Below are positions 1 to 10,011 of a stretch of DNA of 64,000 nt, one piece after another. The position numbers and the translations under genes were made by a program. The notes under the pieces are model-generated. The model was given only the letters and a program-made list of their open reading frames with translations, was not told the DNA's origin and ran no database searches. Numbering within the stretch: position 1 is the stretch's first letter; every line of letters begins with the position of its first letter. Source of the DNA: Schistocerca nitens (taxonomy: Eukaryota > Arthropoda > Insecta > Orthoptera > Acrididae); contig NC_064617.1 in NCBI RefSeq assembly GCF_023898315.1, forward strand, positions 617,697,000 through 617,760,999, written 5' to 3'.

Positions 1-867
1 CAACAACAATAAATAACTGGGAAGACTGAGATGCCAAGGCACATATCTGTTTTTTCACCTAATAATTCAGTTGCATGTTCTTGATTTAATGAGTTGCATA
101 TCTCCATAGAGAAAGTGGAGGAAACCGATACCAGGTGGCGTGAGAAGCCATTTGTGGACGCAGGACGCTTCACGAGGAACAGATCGACTTCTGAAGTGAG
201 GCCGCGCAAGGCAGAAGGCAGCGACCTGAGCGCTGGCCACCAAGTAGGATCTCTGGCCACACCGTTTTGTGCATGGCGGCAGGAAGACGTCACGTGCATC
301 TGGAAATCTTTAAAATTGCGAACTTCGTCTTGCGCGGCTTGGGATGACTTCCTAAGGAACTCAGGCTGGGAGTAATGCAGCGCATTAACTGTCTTACGAG
401 CCGTTATCTCTGTTAAGGTTCATCCAAATCAGTCCTTCTTTTCTTTTCAACTTTGCGAATGCGCATAAATTTCCAACAGCGCAACTACGCATCTTCAGTT
501 TCTTGGAAATGGACCCCGTGCGAAAAGAACATTGCTTCCTGCCTTCGCAGGGAATTTTTGTTCTTTTTAGCAGACGACAGGCACTTGTAATCGCTTCTTG
601 CCCACATGTGTGTTGTCTGTACTCTGTCTTGCTTTTTTATATGGGCGATAACGATGTCGATTGATTCTAAAGAGAGGATGCTGAGGTTTGTCGAAGATTA
701 TCGGCAAAAGGATATTTTATGGAACTTGTCATCAAAAGATTATTCTGATAAAACTATGAGGAACAAAGTAATTACCAAAACTTAGAAGGCTGACATCTGA
801 ACAAAGGAAATTATCAGGTAATTTATCGGTAGCTCCTCAATAAACTACCAGAAACTGCATTGTAGGA
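1..867. other. Unassigned AT-rich sequence
   Basis: No convincing coding region, RNA gene or known repeat was recognised. A 93-codon open frame at 94-375 on the plus strand has no motif I recognise and no supporting structure, so I do not call it a gene. Confidence 0.5.
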
Positions 868-1059
868 CGTTCTCGCTTCCCGCGCCCGGGTTCCCGGGTT
901 CGATTCCCGGCGTGGTCAGGGATTTTCTCTGCCTCGTGATGACTGGGTGTTGTGTGCTGTTCTTAGGTTAGTTAGGTTTAAGTAGTTCTAAGTTCTAGGG
1001 GACTGATGACCATAGATGTTAAGTCCCATAGTGCTCAGAGCCATTTGAACCCATTTTTT
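868..1059 (+). repeat. tRNA-derived SINE, head type B, 5'-truncated
   Basis: A Pol III B-box-like element (GGTTCGATTCC) is followed by a body ending in the shared tail TTAGTTAGGTTTAAGTAG, then AGTCCCATAGTGCTCAGAG and CCATTTGAAC plus a T-run. It is flanked by 12-bp direct repeats TGCATTGTAGGA (856-867) and TGCATTCTAGGA (1060-1071), one mismatch apart, which read as the target duplication. The 5' part of the tRNA-like head, including the A box, is missing. Confidence 0.85.
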
Positions 1060-1071
1060 TGCATTCTAGGA

Positions 1072-2060
1072 AACTGATGATGAAAAAAAAAAATACAAAA
1101 TTTAAATGCCACCCCGTGTGTTAGTGGATTCTGGCGTATATGACTTTCCCGAATTTGAAGAGTACTACAATGTTAATCTACAATAATCTTTCATTGTTAA
1201 AGTTGTGTAAAAATCTTTTTTATAAAATAAAATATAAATGGCGCATAGAAAGTAATTAAACGTCATATAACGACTAAGATCCTTCTTTCAGTGTTTCTAT
1301 TTTAGGAATAAGCACCGAAATGTTTTGTTTTGAAATGTGAAATACATATTTCAAACTGGTCCATAAGTCACCGGTTAACAGTTGACGAAATGTTACTAGC
1401 AGCCTTATTGCTGCAGCTTGTCAAGCCGAAAACTAAAATATAGCTATGACCTACTTCCGAAATTAGCAAACAAAATGTTGTGGTGACTTTCTATTCTCGT
1501 TCCTCCGTTAGTTAGATACCGTTCTTGTTGCCGTTTCATCACATTAAACGCAGTACGATCTCCCAAGCAAAGACAGAAATCCATAGCAGTCTGCCTACGC
1601 ATTGATGCCATGCGTGGACACGAGGACGTCCATTCGTACAGCCGTTCGTTACTTAACTTTTGTGAGTTCGCTTTTATTGCCGTGCCTCTGCGAATGCGTC
1701 GGGGAAAGAGGCATCCTGTGGACTGTTACATTTTCCTTTGCATACTGTGTGGTTCTTCAGTGGATAAAGGCGAGAAGTAGATGCTGTTCATGAACATACA
1801 ATTAAGATATTAAATTATTCTACATCTAATACCAAATAGTAAAAATAATATATAACTTTGATGCAGTATTTCCAGCGTCAGTTGCTAACAGTACGAGATC
1901 TGAATGTATATCGATAGAAAAGATTTGTAAATCTGTCACTCTTTAATACAATATTTAGAAGATGTCGAGCCCTGGCCACTTGTAAATGTTATTCAAGTGG
2001 CAAACACACAAAATGGGGTCAGTACCTGAATGTTAGACCTTAAATATACCCGTCGTTGGA
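1072..2060. other. Unassigned AT-rich sequence
   Basis: I see nothing recognisable here. A 63-codon open frame at 1602-1793 has no recognisable domain. Confidence 0.5.
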
Positions 2061-2261
2061 GCTCCGCAGAGGGGATGCTTGCATCTCTTTGACAACGGCG
2101 TACGGTCCGAACGAACAGATACCGTCTACATATAGATAACGATTACCGGCCAATGATCTTCTTCAGTGCGGATGCGCTTACATTGCCCGAACTCTTACGG
2201 GAATCGGTAGATTGACTGCCGCGAGTAATGAGTACAGTGGGCAGGGGCACTACAAATGTAG

Positions 2262-2455
2262 AGTGGTCGTGCGGTAGCGTTCTTGTTTCCCACGCCCGGG
2301 TTCCCGGGTTCGATTCCCAGCGGGGTCAGGGATTTTCTCTGCCTCGTGATGACTGGGTGTTGTGTGATGTCCGTAGGTTAGTTAGGTTGAAGTAGTTCTA
2401 GGGAACTGATGACCATAGATGTTGAGTCCCATAGTGCTCAGAGCCATTTGATTTT
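2262..2455 (+). repeat. tRNA-derived SINE, head type B, nested
   Basis: It has the same head and tail as the SINE at 868-1059: GGTTCGATTCCCAG in the B-box position, the GTTAGTTAGGTTGAAGTAG tail, and AGTGCTCAGAGCCATTTGA followed by T/A runs. It lies inside the tRNA-like repeat unit. The empty site is visible in the sister copy near 12905, and the apparent target duplication is only GTAG. Confidence 0.8.
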
Positions 2456-2547
2456 TTAAAAAAGTAGTGTGTGGACACTAAGTTGAGAATGTGGGTCTCA
2501 CGGAGAGCGTGCAAGAGATAAGTCCCTGCAGTCGCACTGTTCTCTGT

Positions 2548-2623
2548 GTCCTCGGTGGCTTAGACGGATAGAGCGCCTGCCGTCTTAGCAGGAGATTCCG
2601 GATTCGAGTCCCGGTCGGGGCAC
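2548..2623 (+). repeat. tRNA-like domain (Arg TCT-like), repeat-embedded
   Basis: A cloverleaf can be drawn: D arm TGGCTTAGACGGATAGA, anticodon stem CCTGC/GCAGG with loop CGTCTTA (anticodon TCT), T loop TTCGAGT, and 3' acceptor strand GGGGCAC. The 5' acceptor strand pairs imperfectly. The copy at 12986-13063 has a different anticodon but the same flanks, so I read this as part of a repeat and not as a functional tRNA gene. Confidence 0.65.
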
Positions 2624-2723
2624 ACATTTTCAACTGTCTCCGTTGATATTTATCAATGCCTGTAGGTAGCTAAAGGTCTGGATTTCATTGTAATCAAAGT
2701 CTTCGAGAGGTGCAGGATCACCA

Positions 2724-2767
2724 ATGGTATCTGTTGTTTCGGACATGTCGAAACGAAAAGATACCAT
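2724..2767. repeat. Imperfect palindrome, repeat-unit boundary
   Basis: The ends ATGGTATCT and AGATACCAT are inverted, and the centre GGACATGTCGA is near-symmetrical. The same palindrome occurs at 12723-12768 at the start of copy 2 of the repeat, which marks it as a unit boundary. Confidence 0.7.
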
Positions 2768-3067
2768 CTTCATATATTAATGTTTAGTTTCCGCAAGGCA
2801 ACAGTTCAGGCGTTGAAGTATGGACGCGTGGATGCAAAAAGGTTAGTCTATACTGTGAGGCATAGCCCACTTAGTTGGTCAGTTACGAGTGCACATAACA
2901 TCAGCTAGCAAATGATGTGACGTGTTAGTGGGAAGATTGGCCGACACAGAAAAAAAACAGCCAGCACTGATGTGTGTACATATTAGGGCAATACATATAA
3001 AATGTGCATTTATACCCGTTAAACCTTATATATTTGGTGCCTGGTCGTTTTGACAGAAAACGCACAC
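2768..3067. other. Unassigned sequence
   Basis: No feature recognised. It may continue into a second tandem unit of the preceding repeat, but I cannot align it. Confidence 0.4.
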
Positions 3068-3078
3068 ACTGCTCGTCT

Positions 3079-3269
3079 GCCGGTCGCGGTGGTCTAGCGG
3101 TTCTAGGCGCTCAGTCCGGAACCGCGCGACTGCTACAGTCGCAGGTTCGAATCCTGCCTCGGGCATGGATGTGTGTAATGTCCTTAGGTTAGTTAGGTTT
3201 AAGTAGTTCTAAGTTCTAGGGGACTGATGACCACAGATGTTAAGTCCCATAGTGCTCAGAGCCATTTGA
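3079..3269 (+). repeat. tRNA-derived SINE, head type A, complete
   Basis: The head has an A box (TGGTCTAGCGG) and a B box (GGTTCGAATCC) with the spacing of an internal Pol III promoter. It is followed by GGGCATGGATGTGTGT and the shared tail ending CATAGTGCTCAGAGCCATTTG. Direct repeats ACTGCTCGTCT at 3068-3078 and 3270-3280 are an exact 11-bp target duplication. The insertion split an older tRNA-like sequence. Confidence 0.9.
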
Positions 3270-3280
3270 ACTGCTCGTCT

Positions 3281-3330
3281 CAACTGGGAGATCCGGGTTC
3301 GGGTCCAAGTGTGCTAGAAACTATCATCTG
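3281..3330 (+). repeat. tRNA-like fragment interrupted by the SINE
   Basis: AACTGGGAGATCCGGGTTCG continues into GGTCCAAGTGTGC and resembles the anticodon-arm to acceptor half of a tRNA-like head. Its left half would be before 3078. It is short and degraded. Confidence 0.45.
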
Positions 3331-4520
3331 TTACCATTTATTCATTTCAGTACTCAAATGCGGCTAATGCCATTGAAAACCTTTAAAAACTCTGGAAGGA
3401 GTCATGAAGGACCATAGATAAAGGGATGCCGCTTTTCACGTTGAAAACCTATATGGCATTTGGAATAGTGTCGTCTGGATGCAAAACCACACAAATATAA
3501 TTCTTTCTCTCCCAGCACGGGAAATCACCTCATCGGGTAGCTGAAAGAAATATCGGCTGGTGATCTATTGAAATTGCATTTGTTAAAATTTGATCGTGTA
3601 ATCGTGGGCTGGGCTCTGTCATTGGCGGTGGGAAGTTTGGGCAGACTTATGGGGGGAATTCAGCAGGACAGAGCAATCACACAAGCTATCTTGAGGTCGG
3701 AGCTCGAGGAGAGACGCAGCAGAGACGCTTGGACAAGAGGGGCAGACCTGCATTACAGAGCGATCTCGCAGTTCATGACCGATGAGCCGCTGGTATCAGG
3801 AGGCCGCAGAGTATGCAGCTATCGTCGTTCTGGACCTTTCTTTGGTAGGAAAAGCTTGCAACGAGGGCTGTCGTGAGAGGAGAATGATAGGGTTCAGTTT
3901 CGTTTCCTTTAAACATCGTTAGATAACGCGACATGGCGCTTCATCTTACAGTATGGGGCTCATCCATGACAGAGTACGTTTAGGTAGTTGTTTGTAAAGA
4001 TTGCTGGTACGATCAGCGCACTTATTATGCACCCAACAGCAGATTATGCGTTTTAGCGGCGGAACTATTGACACGATCGTCAGTCTTACCTCATCCATTT
4101 CTTGTGAACTTGTTTAATAGATTTCACGGCAATCACTGTCAGCATTTCCGTTTCATGTTTTGTATTTGTAACTCATATTAATGTGTGAATCCTGTTGGTG
4201 TGCGAGCCCACCAAAGACAAAATGAAAACCAGTTCAGTAGATAGATAACCCTTCCCATTCCTCAATGATTTTGTAAGAACCAACGGACAGTCTCATTTAC
4301 GAGAGCCTTTCCCTTTCTTAGAAGACGTTCTGTTGCACGACGAATTTGATTACATATCTGAGTTTATGGGAGACAATCTCTCTCCCGGAATAGTTTACAG
4401 AAACAACCTTACGGCTTGTTAGCTCGAGCCAGCGACTTGTAAGGTGACCATACAAGTGAAAACTTAAACGCTAAATACTATATAGCACACCCACTAAAAC
4501 GTTTAAGTTCAGCTACAACT
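3331..4520. other. Unassigned sequence with an unrecognised 102-codon frame
   Basis: The frame at 3568-3876 (plus) is arginine-rich toward its end, has no motif I can name, and has no splice or promoter signal I can defend. I treat it as chance. The rest shows nothing recognisable. Confidence 0.45.
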
Positions 4521-4951
4521 GAAAGTATTTGTATGGGGTGCAGCCATGTGTGGAAGTGACGATAAATAGTTTGGCCAAGAAGAGAATAGAAGCTTTCGAA
4601 ATGTGGTGCTACAGAATAAAGCTGAAGATTAGATGGGTAGATCACATAACTAATGAGGAGGTATTGACCAGAATTGGGGAGAAGAGAAATTTGTGGCACA
4701 ACTATGACTAGAAGAAGGGATTTTTTGGTCGGACATGTCCTGAACCATCAAGGGATCACCAATTTAGTATTGGAGGGCAGCGTGGAGGGTAAGAATCGTA
4801 GAGGGAGACCAAGAGATGAATACACTAAGCAGATTCTGAAGGATGTAGGATGCAGTAGGTACTGGGAGATGAAGAAGCTTGCACAGGATAGAGTAGCATG
4901 GAGAGCTGCATCAAACCAGTCTCTGGACTGAAGACCACAACAACAACAACT
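4521..4951 (+). mobile_element. RTE-like LINE, 5'-truncated copy E
   Basis: Only the last ~430 bp of the 3.3-kb element are present. The decoded end matches copies A-C: SLAKKRIEAFEMWCYR, RPRDEYTKQ, QDRVAWRAASNQS. It stops in a TGA and runs into GAAGACCACAACAACAACAAC, the element's 3' signature. A frameshift occurs near 4690. Severe 5' truncation is typical of LINE insertions. Confidence 0.85.
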
Positions 4952-5039
4952 TTTTCCACAAGAATACATGTCGACATTGGGGATATAGAAGTCAGTAAGT
5001 TAATATGTTTTGAATATTTTCATTCAGGGATGTTTTATG

Positions 5040-5330
5040 GGATAATGTTCTGTGGTAACTCCTCTCTTAGGGACATGCACTTCGGCTACATTTGGAAGTT
5101 TGGGTTTGGCCGTGCGTCGTGCACGGACTGCCAAAGCAATTAAGGCGACCGCTCGCGTAATGCGGGAAATCCGTTTTCGGGTCTCGGTCGGGCGCAAATT
5201 TTCATCGAGGTCATTCCGTTGTACACCTGATGGTTGTTCGTATTCGCAACTGGGAATACACATCATTTATTTAATAACGGCTGTAGTCCCCGCAGTGGTT
5301 GTCCCTTCAGATATGCATCCACGTCCGAAG
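5040..5330 (+). repeat. Diverged tRNA-like repeat relative
   Basis: Shared blocks such as TTAAGGCGACCGCTCGCG (compare TTAAGGCGATCGCTCGCG near 29333) link this stretch to the region after the mariner at 29.1 kb. A B-box-like GGTCTCGGTC lies nearby. It appears to be an old copy of a tRNA-headed repeat family. Confidence 0.5.
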
Positions 5331-5647
5331 AAACATTGCATCGTTTCTCTTAACAACACAAGCACTGCAACCTCGTATTTTACAACAGTGTTCTATTTTA
5401 ATTCACTTGACATATTTCATGTCATAGTGTTTATTGTTGAGTATGACACTTACCTAATTAACTTCAAAAATATTCCCTCCACCAGAGATCAGCTGTGGAT
5501 AGCAATCTGTATTACTTGACCAAACACGGAGAACTGAATATCAAACGGTAGTTGCCACAGATTGCATGTTGCTTCCAACAAAGTTGTTCAATTCCTAAAA
5601 AAGTCATCATATGTGAGCACAGAAAGTAATTACCAGTACTGCGACAA
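5331..5647. other. Unassigned sequence
   Basis: AT-rich, with no recognised feature. Confidence 0.4.
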
Positions 5648-5662
5648 ACTGACCTCAGTATG

Positions 5663-5855
5663 TTCAAATGTGTGTGAAATCGTATGGGACTTAACTGCTA
5701 AGGTCATCAGTCGCTAAGCTTACACACTACTTAACCTAAATTATCCTAAGGACAAACACACACACGCGTGCCCGAGGGAGGACTCGAACCTCCGCCGGGA
5801 CCAGCCGCACAGTCCATGACTGCAGCGCCCCTCACCGCTCGGCTAATCCCGCGCG
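5663..5855 (-). repeat. tRNA-derived SINE, head type A variant
   Basis: On the minus strand it reads head, B box (GGTTCGAGTCC), a CACGCGTGTGTGTG stretch, and a tail with ACTTAACTGC and CATTTGAACA. Direct repeats ACTGACCTCAGTATG at 5648-5662 and 5856-5870 are an exact 15-bp target duplication. The tail differs from the other SINEs (TAAGTAGTGTGTAAGC instead of TTAAGTAGTTCTAAG); the copy at 34637-34800 shares this subtype. Confidence 0.88.
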
Positions 5856-5870
5856 ACTGACCTCAGTATG

Positions 5871-6239
5871 ATACGTCTGAGTTCTGACACCATTTTAAAA
5901 ACTGAACCGAACGGTAACTTATTCCTACCACTCCGGACGCTTCGTAGCTTCACCAACTCACAATAAAGAGGATGCCACTCTTTTTACTTAATGTATTATA
6001 TTCAGATGAGCAAAACCCTGGTTCTCTCTCTCTCTTATCAACACACTGAAACAGTCTTGCCTACGATACATTCTAAATACCTTTTATTTGTCCTGATCTT
6101 CAAGCAGAACAGTGCTATCGACGTCGAAATGGTTGCAACGTTATCTGCACGCAAGTAGCTGACCCATCGAAGTGAACTAAAATTAATCATCAGATATTTC
6201 TGCCAGATTCCACTATAACAGTTGTAGAATCATGTGAAG
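5871..6239. other. Unassigned sequence upstream of LINE relic
   Basis: No clear homology seen. It may include the decayed 5' part of the LINE relic that becomes recognisable at about 6240. Confidence 0.4.
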
Positions 6240-7173
6240 AATGGTTACGCTCAGTGGCCTAGCAGGACCACGACTATAATATATTGGTTGGAGACGATTG
6301 TAACATACTGAGCATAAACTGGGACATCTATGCAATCGTTGGCTCTGGTGCGAACAGACAGTTTTGCTAAGTAGTTCTTAACGCTCGAAAACTGTCTTAA
6401 GCAGCTAGTACGACCATCCATACCAAATGGAAATATTTAGACCTCGTCGCCGCCAACGGGTCTTATTGGTAGTGTCAGTATAGAGACAGGTATTAGCGAC
6501 TACGATGTTACTAAGGTTGTTAAAAAATCCATCACAAAGACCAATGTTGGAAAGAGCATTTCTTGGCACCCTGTAAATCACGCTCTGGAGAAGTTCAGTA
6601 ATAACAAAATAAGTAAAATGCAAACAAAACAAAGATTATTGTTGCATTCTCTGTTCAAAAAGAGAGCAGAAACATCGAGAACCAAATTTTGTAGAAATTC
6701 GTGCGTCTATAAAAAGCGCGAAGCTTACCACAACTTCTACTGTCAAACGTTAGCGAAAGATCTTGCGAAGAATCCTAGAAATTCTAGTCCCACGTAAAAT
6801 CGTTAAATGGGAGAAAGCTTCTAATCAGTCAGTAGTTAAGTAGTGTGGTTTGGCAATCGAGGACACTAAAAAGAAAGATAAAGTTTTGAATTTCGCGTTC
6901 AAAAGGCTACTACGCCATAGGAGCTTTGAGACATACTGGTATTTTCGTTTGACCGCTTCATAAACACAATGGAGGACATAGAAACAGGCATCCTGGCACT
7001 GAGTAGCATCTGAAAACAAACTAGTGATAGGCCCAGATGGGATCACAAGCCTGCTTTACAGACTCTTCGACTTTGTCCCCTTCCTTACCTCGCATGTGTC
7101 GCGAATCCTAAGCGAATGGAATACTGGAAGGGTAAAAGAACGCACCCGCAAAATTACAGACGAATATGCTTAA

Positions 7174-8566
7174 GGGGAGACGGAAGGCAATTTTTATCCC
7201 TATTCTGCCAATGCTATTTTAGCCTTTGAATAGGTACATTTGTCAAAAGAACTAAAAGTGATAAAACAATGAAATTTTTACTGCATATATGTAACATATA
7301 TGCCTCAATTTTCAATAAAATGAACATAATACCTATAATGGTCTTGAAGAAAAAAATGTTATTCTTTCACTAGTAAAATTTAACTTTTTTGTACATTAAT
7401 TATTATAAAACAGTTTCTGATTGTTGGTGGTTCTCAATTTACTTGTAATAACTTTTTGCCATCGGCAGTACATATTGACCAAATTTCATGTTTCTGTCCC
7501 CATTAGTTTATCAAATAATGGTACCTGAAAGTAAAAAATGTAGATTTGAGAAAAATCCATTTAAAGTTTAATATTGAAATTCTAATATAGTTATTGATGA
7601 TAATTACTTACCACTAATATTTTCCTGCACCATACTGAGCATCATCTGAATCATAGTGATCTTTTCTTCTCTTGGTCCCTCTTCTTTTCTGTCTGGCTTC
7701 TTCTGTGCATTTCAAATTAATAATACCGGCTTTGCGGATATTGCAGTATTTCCACTAGATTTTATGCCCAATAATTCCAGAACATGCACTTTTCTAATTA
7801 CACCAGCATTGAAGCATAAAATAGCATCATTAACACCAAATTTGAGGGTTGTAAGCTGAAAAAATACAGTTTTCGGGAATCGGTTCCAAATGTCAGAATT
7901 CACACATTCATTTAAATTTCGAGTTTTCCCACGAAGACATTTCTTCAACAAGGTATCTGTAGACAGGTCTCTAAAAATGGGTTTCATTTCATTCATTACT
8001 GATGCAGGTAAAGAATGTTTGTGGTCATATCTGACACTTCTCCTGTACTTGCACCAAGTGTCAGGATCATTCGGACGGAGACCGTGCTCTGGATTTTCAT
8101 TTGTGGATAGCTTATGGAAAAAGATAGCCCATACAGATTTTTTCATGTTCTCTAAATTCCCTACATTTCTTCTTATGGCCAAGCCATAATAATTCTGTAA
8201 TCTATCTCAACGTTTGTCAGGCGACCTTTACCACCTATCTTCTTACCATCATCTAATACTATTTTTGTGTTTTCTTTCAATAATCTTCTCAACATGGACC
8301 CCATTCTCTTCTCGACGTGCCCAATGCACTCTAATTTATAAATTGTGACATTAGGACCATACGGTTGTTCTGCACACACCCGATCATAAGCCTTCTTGTC
8401 ACCGTCCCCAGATTGCACAGAGAGTCAGGAAAACCATCATATCTCACTAAAAAATTGTCGTATTTATATAAAACGAAAACTGTTTCACGTAAGAAAGACC
8501 AGGCATTTCAAATAAGCTAAAATCTAAAAATCGAATTTTTGAAGCCCACTTGCCTTCCGTCTCCCC
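7174..8566 (-). mobile_element. TTAA-flanked DNA transposon, Kolobok-like, non-autonomous
   Basis: Perfect 17-bp terminal inverted repeats GGGGAGACGGAAGGCAA are at 7174-7190 and, inverted, at 8550-8566. Both are bounded by TTAA (7170-7173, 8567-8570), a four-base target duplication. At ~1.39 kb it is short and encodes only a broken transposase fragment on the minus strand. TTAA duplication is characteristic of Kolobok and piggyBac. The ends lack the piggyBac CCC/GGG pattern I would expect, and the peptide motifs resemble invertebrate transposases labelled Kolobok or Mutator-like, so Kolobok-like is my preferred call. Confidence 0.72.
7712..8418 (-). pseudogene. Kolobok/Mutator-like transposase fragment, frameshifted
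   Basis: Two overlapping minus-strand frames join into one degraded protein. The upstream piece (8418 to ~8190) reads LECIGHVEKRMGSMLRRLL then GGKGRLTNVEID. The downstream piece (~8182 to 7712) starts AIRRNVGNLENMKKSVWAIF and contains NDPDTWCKYRR. A one-base shift near 8195 separates them: the reading YYGLAIRRN crosses the break in the other frame. It is about 230 residues in all, far shorter than a full transposase, with no complete catalytic set visible. Family recognition is from memory of invertebrate transposases with the ECxGHVxKRMG motif. Confidence 0.6.
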
Positions 8567-8756
8567 TTAACGTCGGTTAGCTAGAGAATTATTTGGCATA
8601 ATCTAAGTTCCAGTATAATAAATTTCCTTAAAACAGAAAAGCTTACATCTGTGGATTTAACACGAATATACTCTGACGGAAGGAAAACCACAACACAAAA
8701 AAATAATTTATGTAGAGTAACGGAATTTTGGGAATACAGTTGTCTTGGTAACATAC

Positions 8757-9860
8757 TTAACTGATTAACATTATTGCTACATCAGAGTTTAGTGCAACCG
8801 CGAGACAAACCATTGAAAGATGAAATGCTGGTACATTAATAATCGGTGTACTCGCCAAGATGTCGAATGTAAGCAAGCAAACGCTTGAGTGCATTATGCC
8901 GTACAGGTGCCAGATGCCAGTTTGTGGTAGGTAGCTCCATGTCTGTTGCACTTGGTCAATACAGAAGCGGTTAATGCTGTTTGTGGATGACGCTGTAGTT
9001 GCCCTCCGATGATGTCACGTATGTGCCCGATTGGAGACAGACTTGGTGATCGAAAAGGCAAAGAAACATGAAGACAATCAGTAGAGCATGTTGGGTTACA
9101 ACAGCGGTAGTGGGAAAAAGTTATCCCCTTGGAAATCACCACCTGGAATGCTGCTCGTGAATGGCAGCACAACAAGTCGAATCACCAGACTGACGAACTC
9201 GTTTTCAGTAAGGATGTATGGTATAAATATGACAGTGCTCCAGCTGTCATTCGAAATCGCATCACAGACCTTAACTCCAGGTATATGTCCAGTGCGTGTA
9301 GCACGCAGACAGGATGGTTTCAGGCTCTCAACTGGCCTCCTTCTAACCAACACAAGGCCATCTTTGGCACCGAGGCAGAACCAGACTTCATCAGAGAATA
9401 CAACAGACCTCCACCCTACCCCCCAATGAGCTCTCGCTTGACACCACTGCAGTTGCAAATAGTGGTGGTTTGGGGACAGTGGAATGCACGCTACGGGGCT
9501 TTTGTTTCAAACATGTCCTTCAGGTAACCGATTTGCAACAGTTCGTTGTGTTTCTGTGATGATAACTGCAGCTCAAATTACTGCTGGACATGCACCATAG
9601 GTACATGCCAAATACGATTCTCGTTCGTCTTGGTAGCGCCACGTGGCCGTCCATAGCTCGATCTTACCGCGGCCGTACATTCTCGTACGGCCACTGCCAG
9701 CAGTCATGTACAGTGGCTACATTGCTGGCAAATCATTCTGCAGTATCACAGAAAAAACATCTAGCTTTCCGCAACCGTATTACACGACCTCGTTCAAACT
9801 CAGTGGAGTGTTGATAAAGGCGTCTATATCACCTTAAAGGCATTCTTGACTAATATCAAC
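8757..9860 (-). pseudogene. Tc1-like transposase pseudogene
   Basis: Fragments in shifting minus-strand frames include QLQWCQARAHWGVGWRS and FSDEVWFCLGAKDG (first catalytic Asp kept) near 9380-9455. Near 9020-9060 lies FRSPSLSPIGH, where the motif normally reads SPDLNPIEH, so the third catalytic Glu is changed to Gly. Several frameshifts and stops exclude activity. Confidence 0.75.
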
Positions 9861-10011
9861 TCACCACGTCCAATCTGAAACGCAACTAATGCTCATCAAC
9901 GTTACAGCGCGTATTTAAAGCAAACCTGATTTGCATCCTCGTAGAGGCGGTACTAGCTCCAATATTACGAAGCTGCCGCAAAATTGGAATGGACGTCATC
10001 TTTCAGATGTA

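Larger units (their letters stand above)
2061..2723 (+). repeat. tRNA-like repeat unit, copy 1, split by a SINE
   Basis: This stretch aligns by eye with 12700-13135: both carry the blocks GCCGCGAGTAATGAGT, then GTGTGTGGACA, CCCTGCAGTCGCA, a tRNA-like domain, and CATTTTCAACTGT. Copy 1 is interrupted at about 2260 by a SINE that copy 2 lacks, so the SINE inserted after the copies diverged. The unit begins after a partial version of the palindrome that reappears intact at 2724-2767, which suggests a tandem arrangement. Confidence 0.7.

Noticed and set aside
3568..3876. 102-codon open frame as a host gene
   Set aside because: No recognised motif, no splice or promoter evidence, and the length is within chance expectation for 64 kb read in six frames.
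7656..8189. Plus-strand frames at 7656-7859 and 7890-8189
   Set aside because: They are antisense shadows of the minus-strand transposase fragment.
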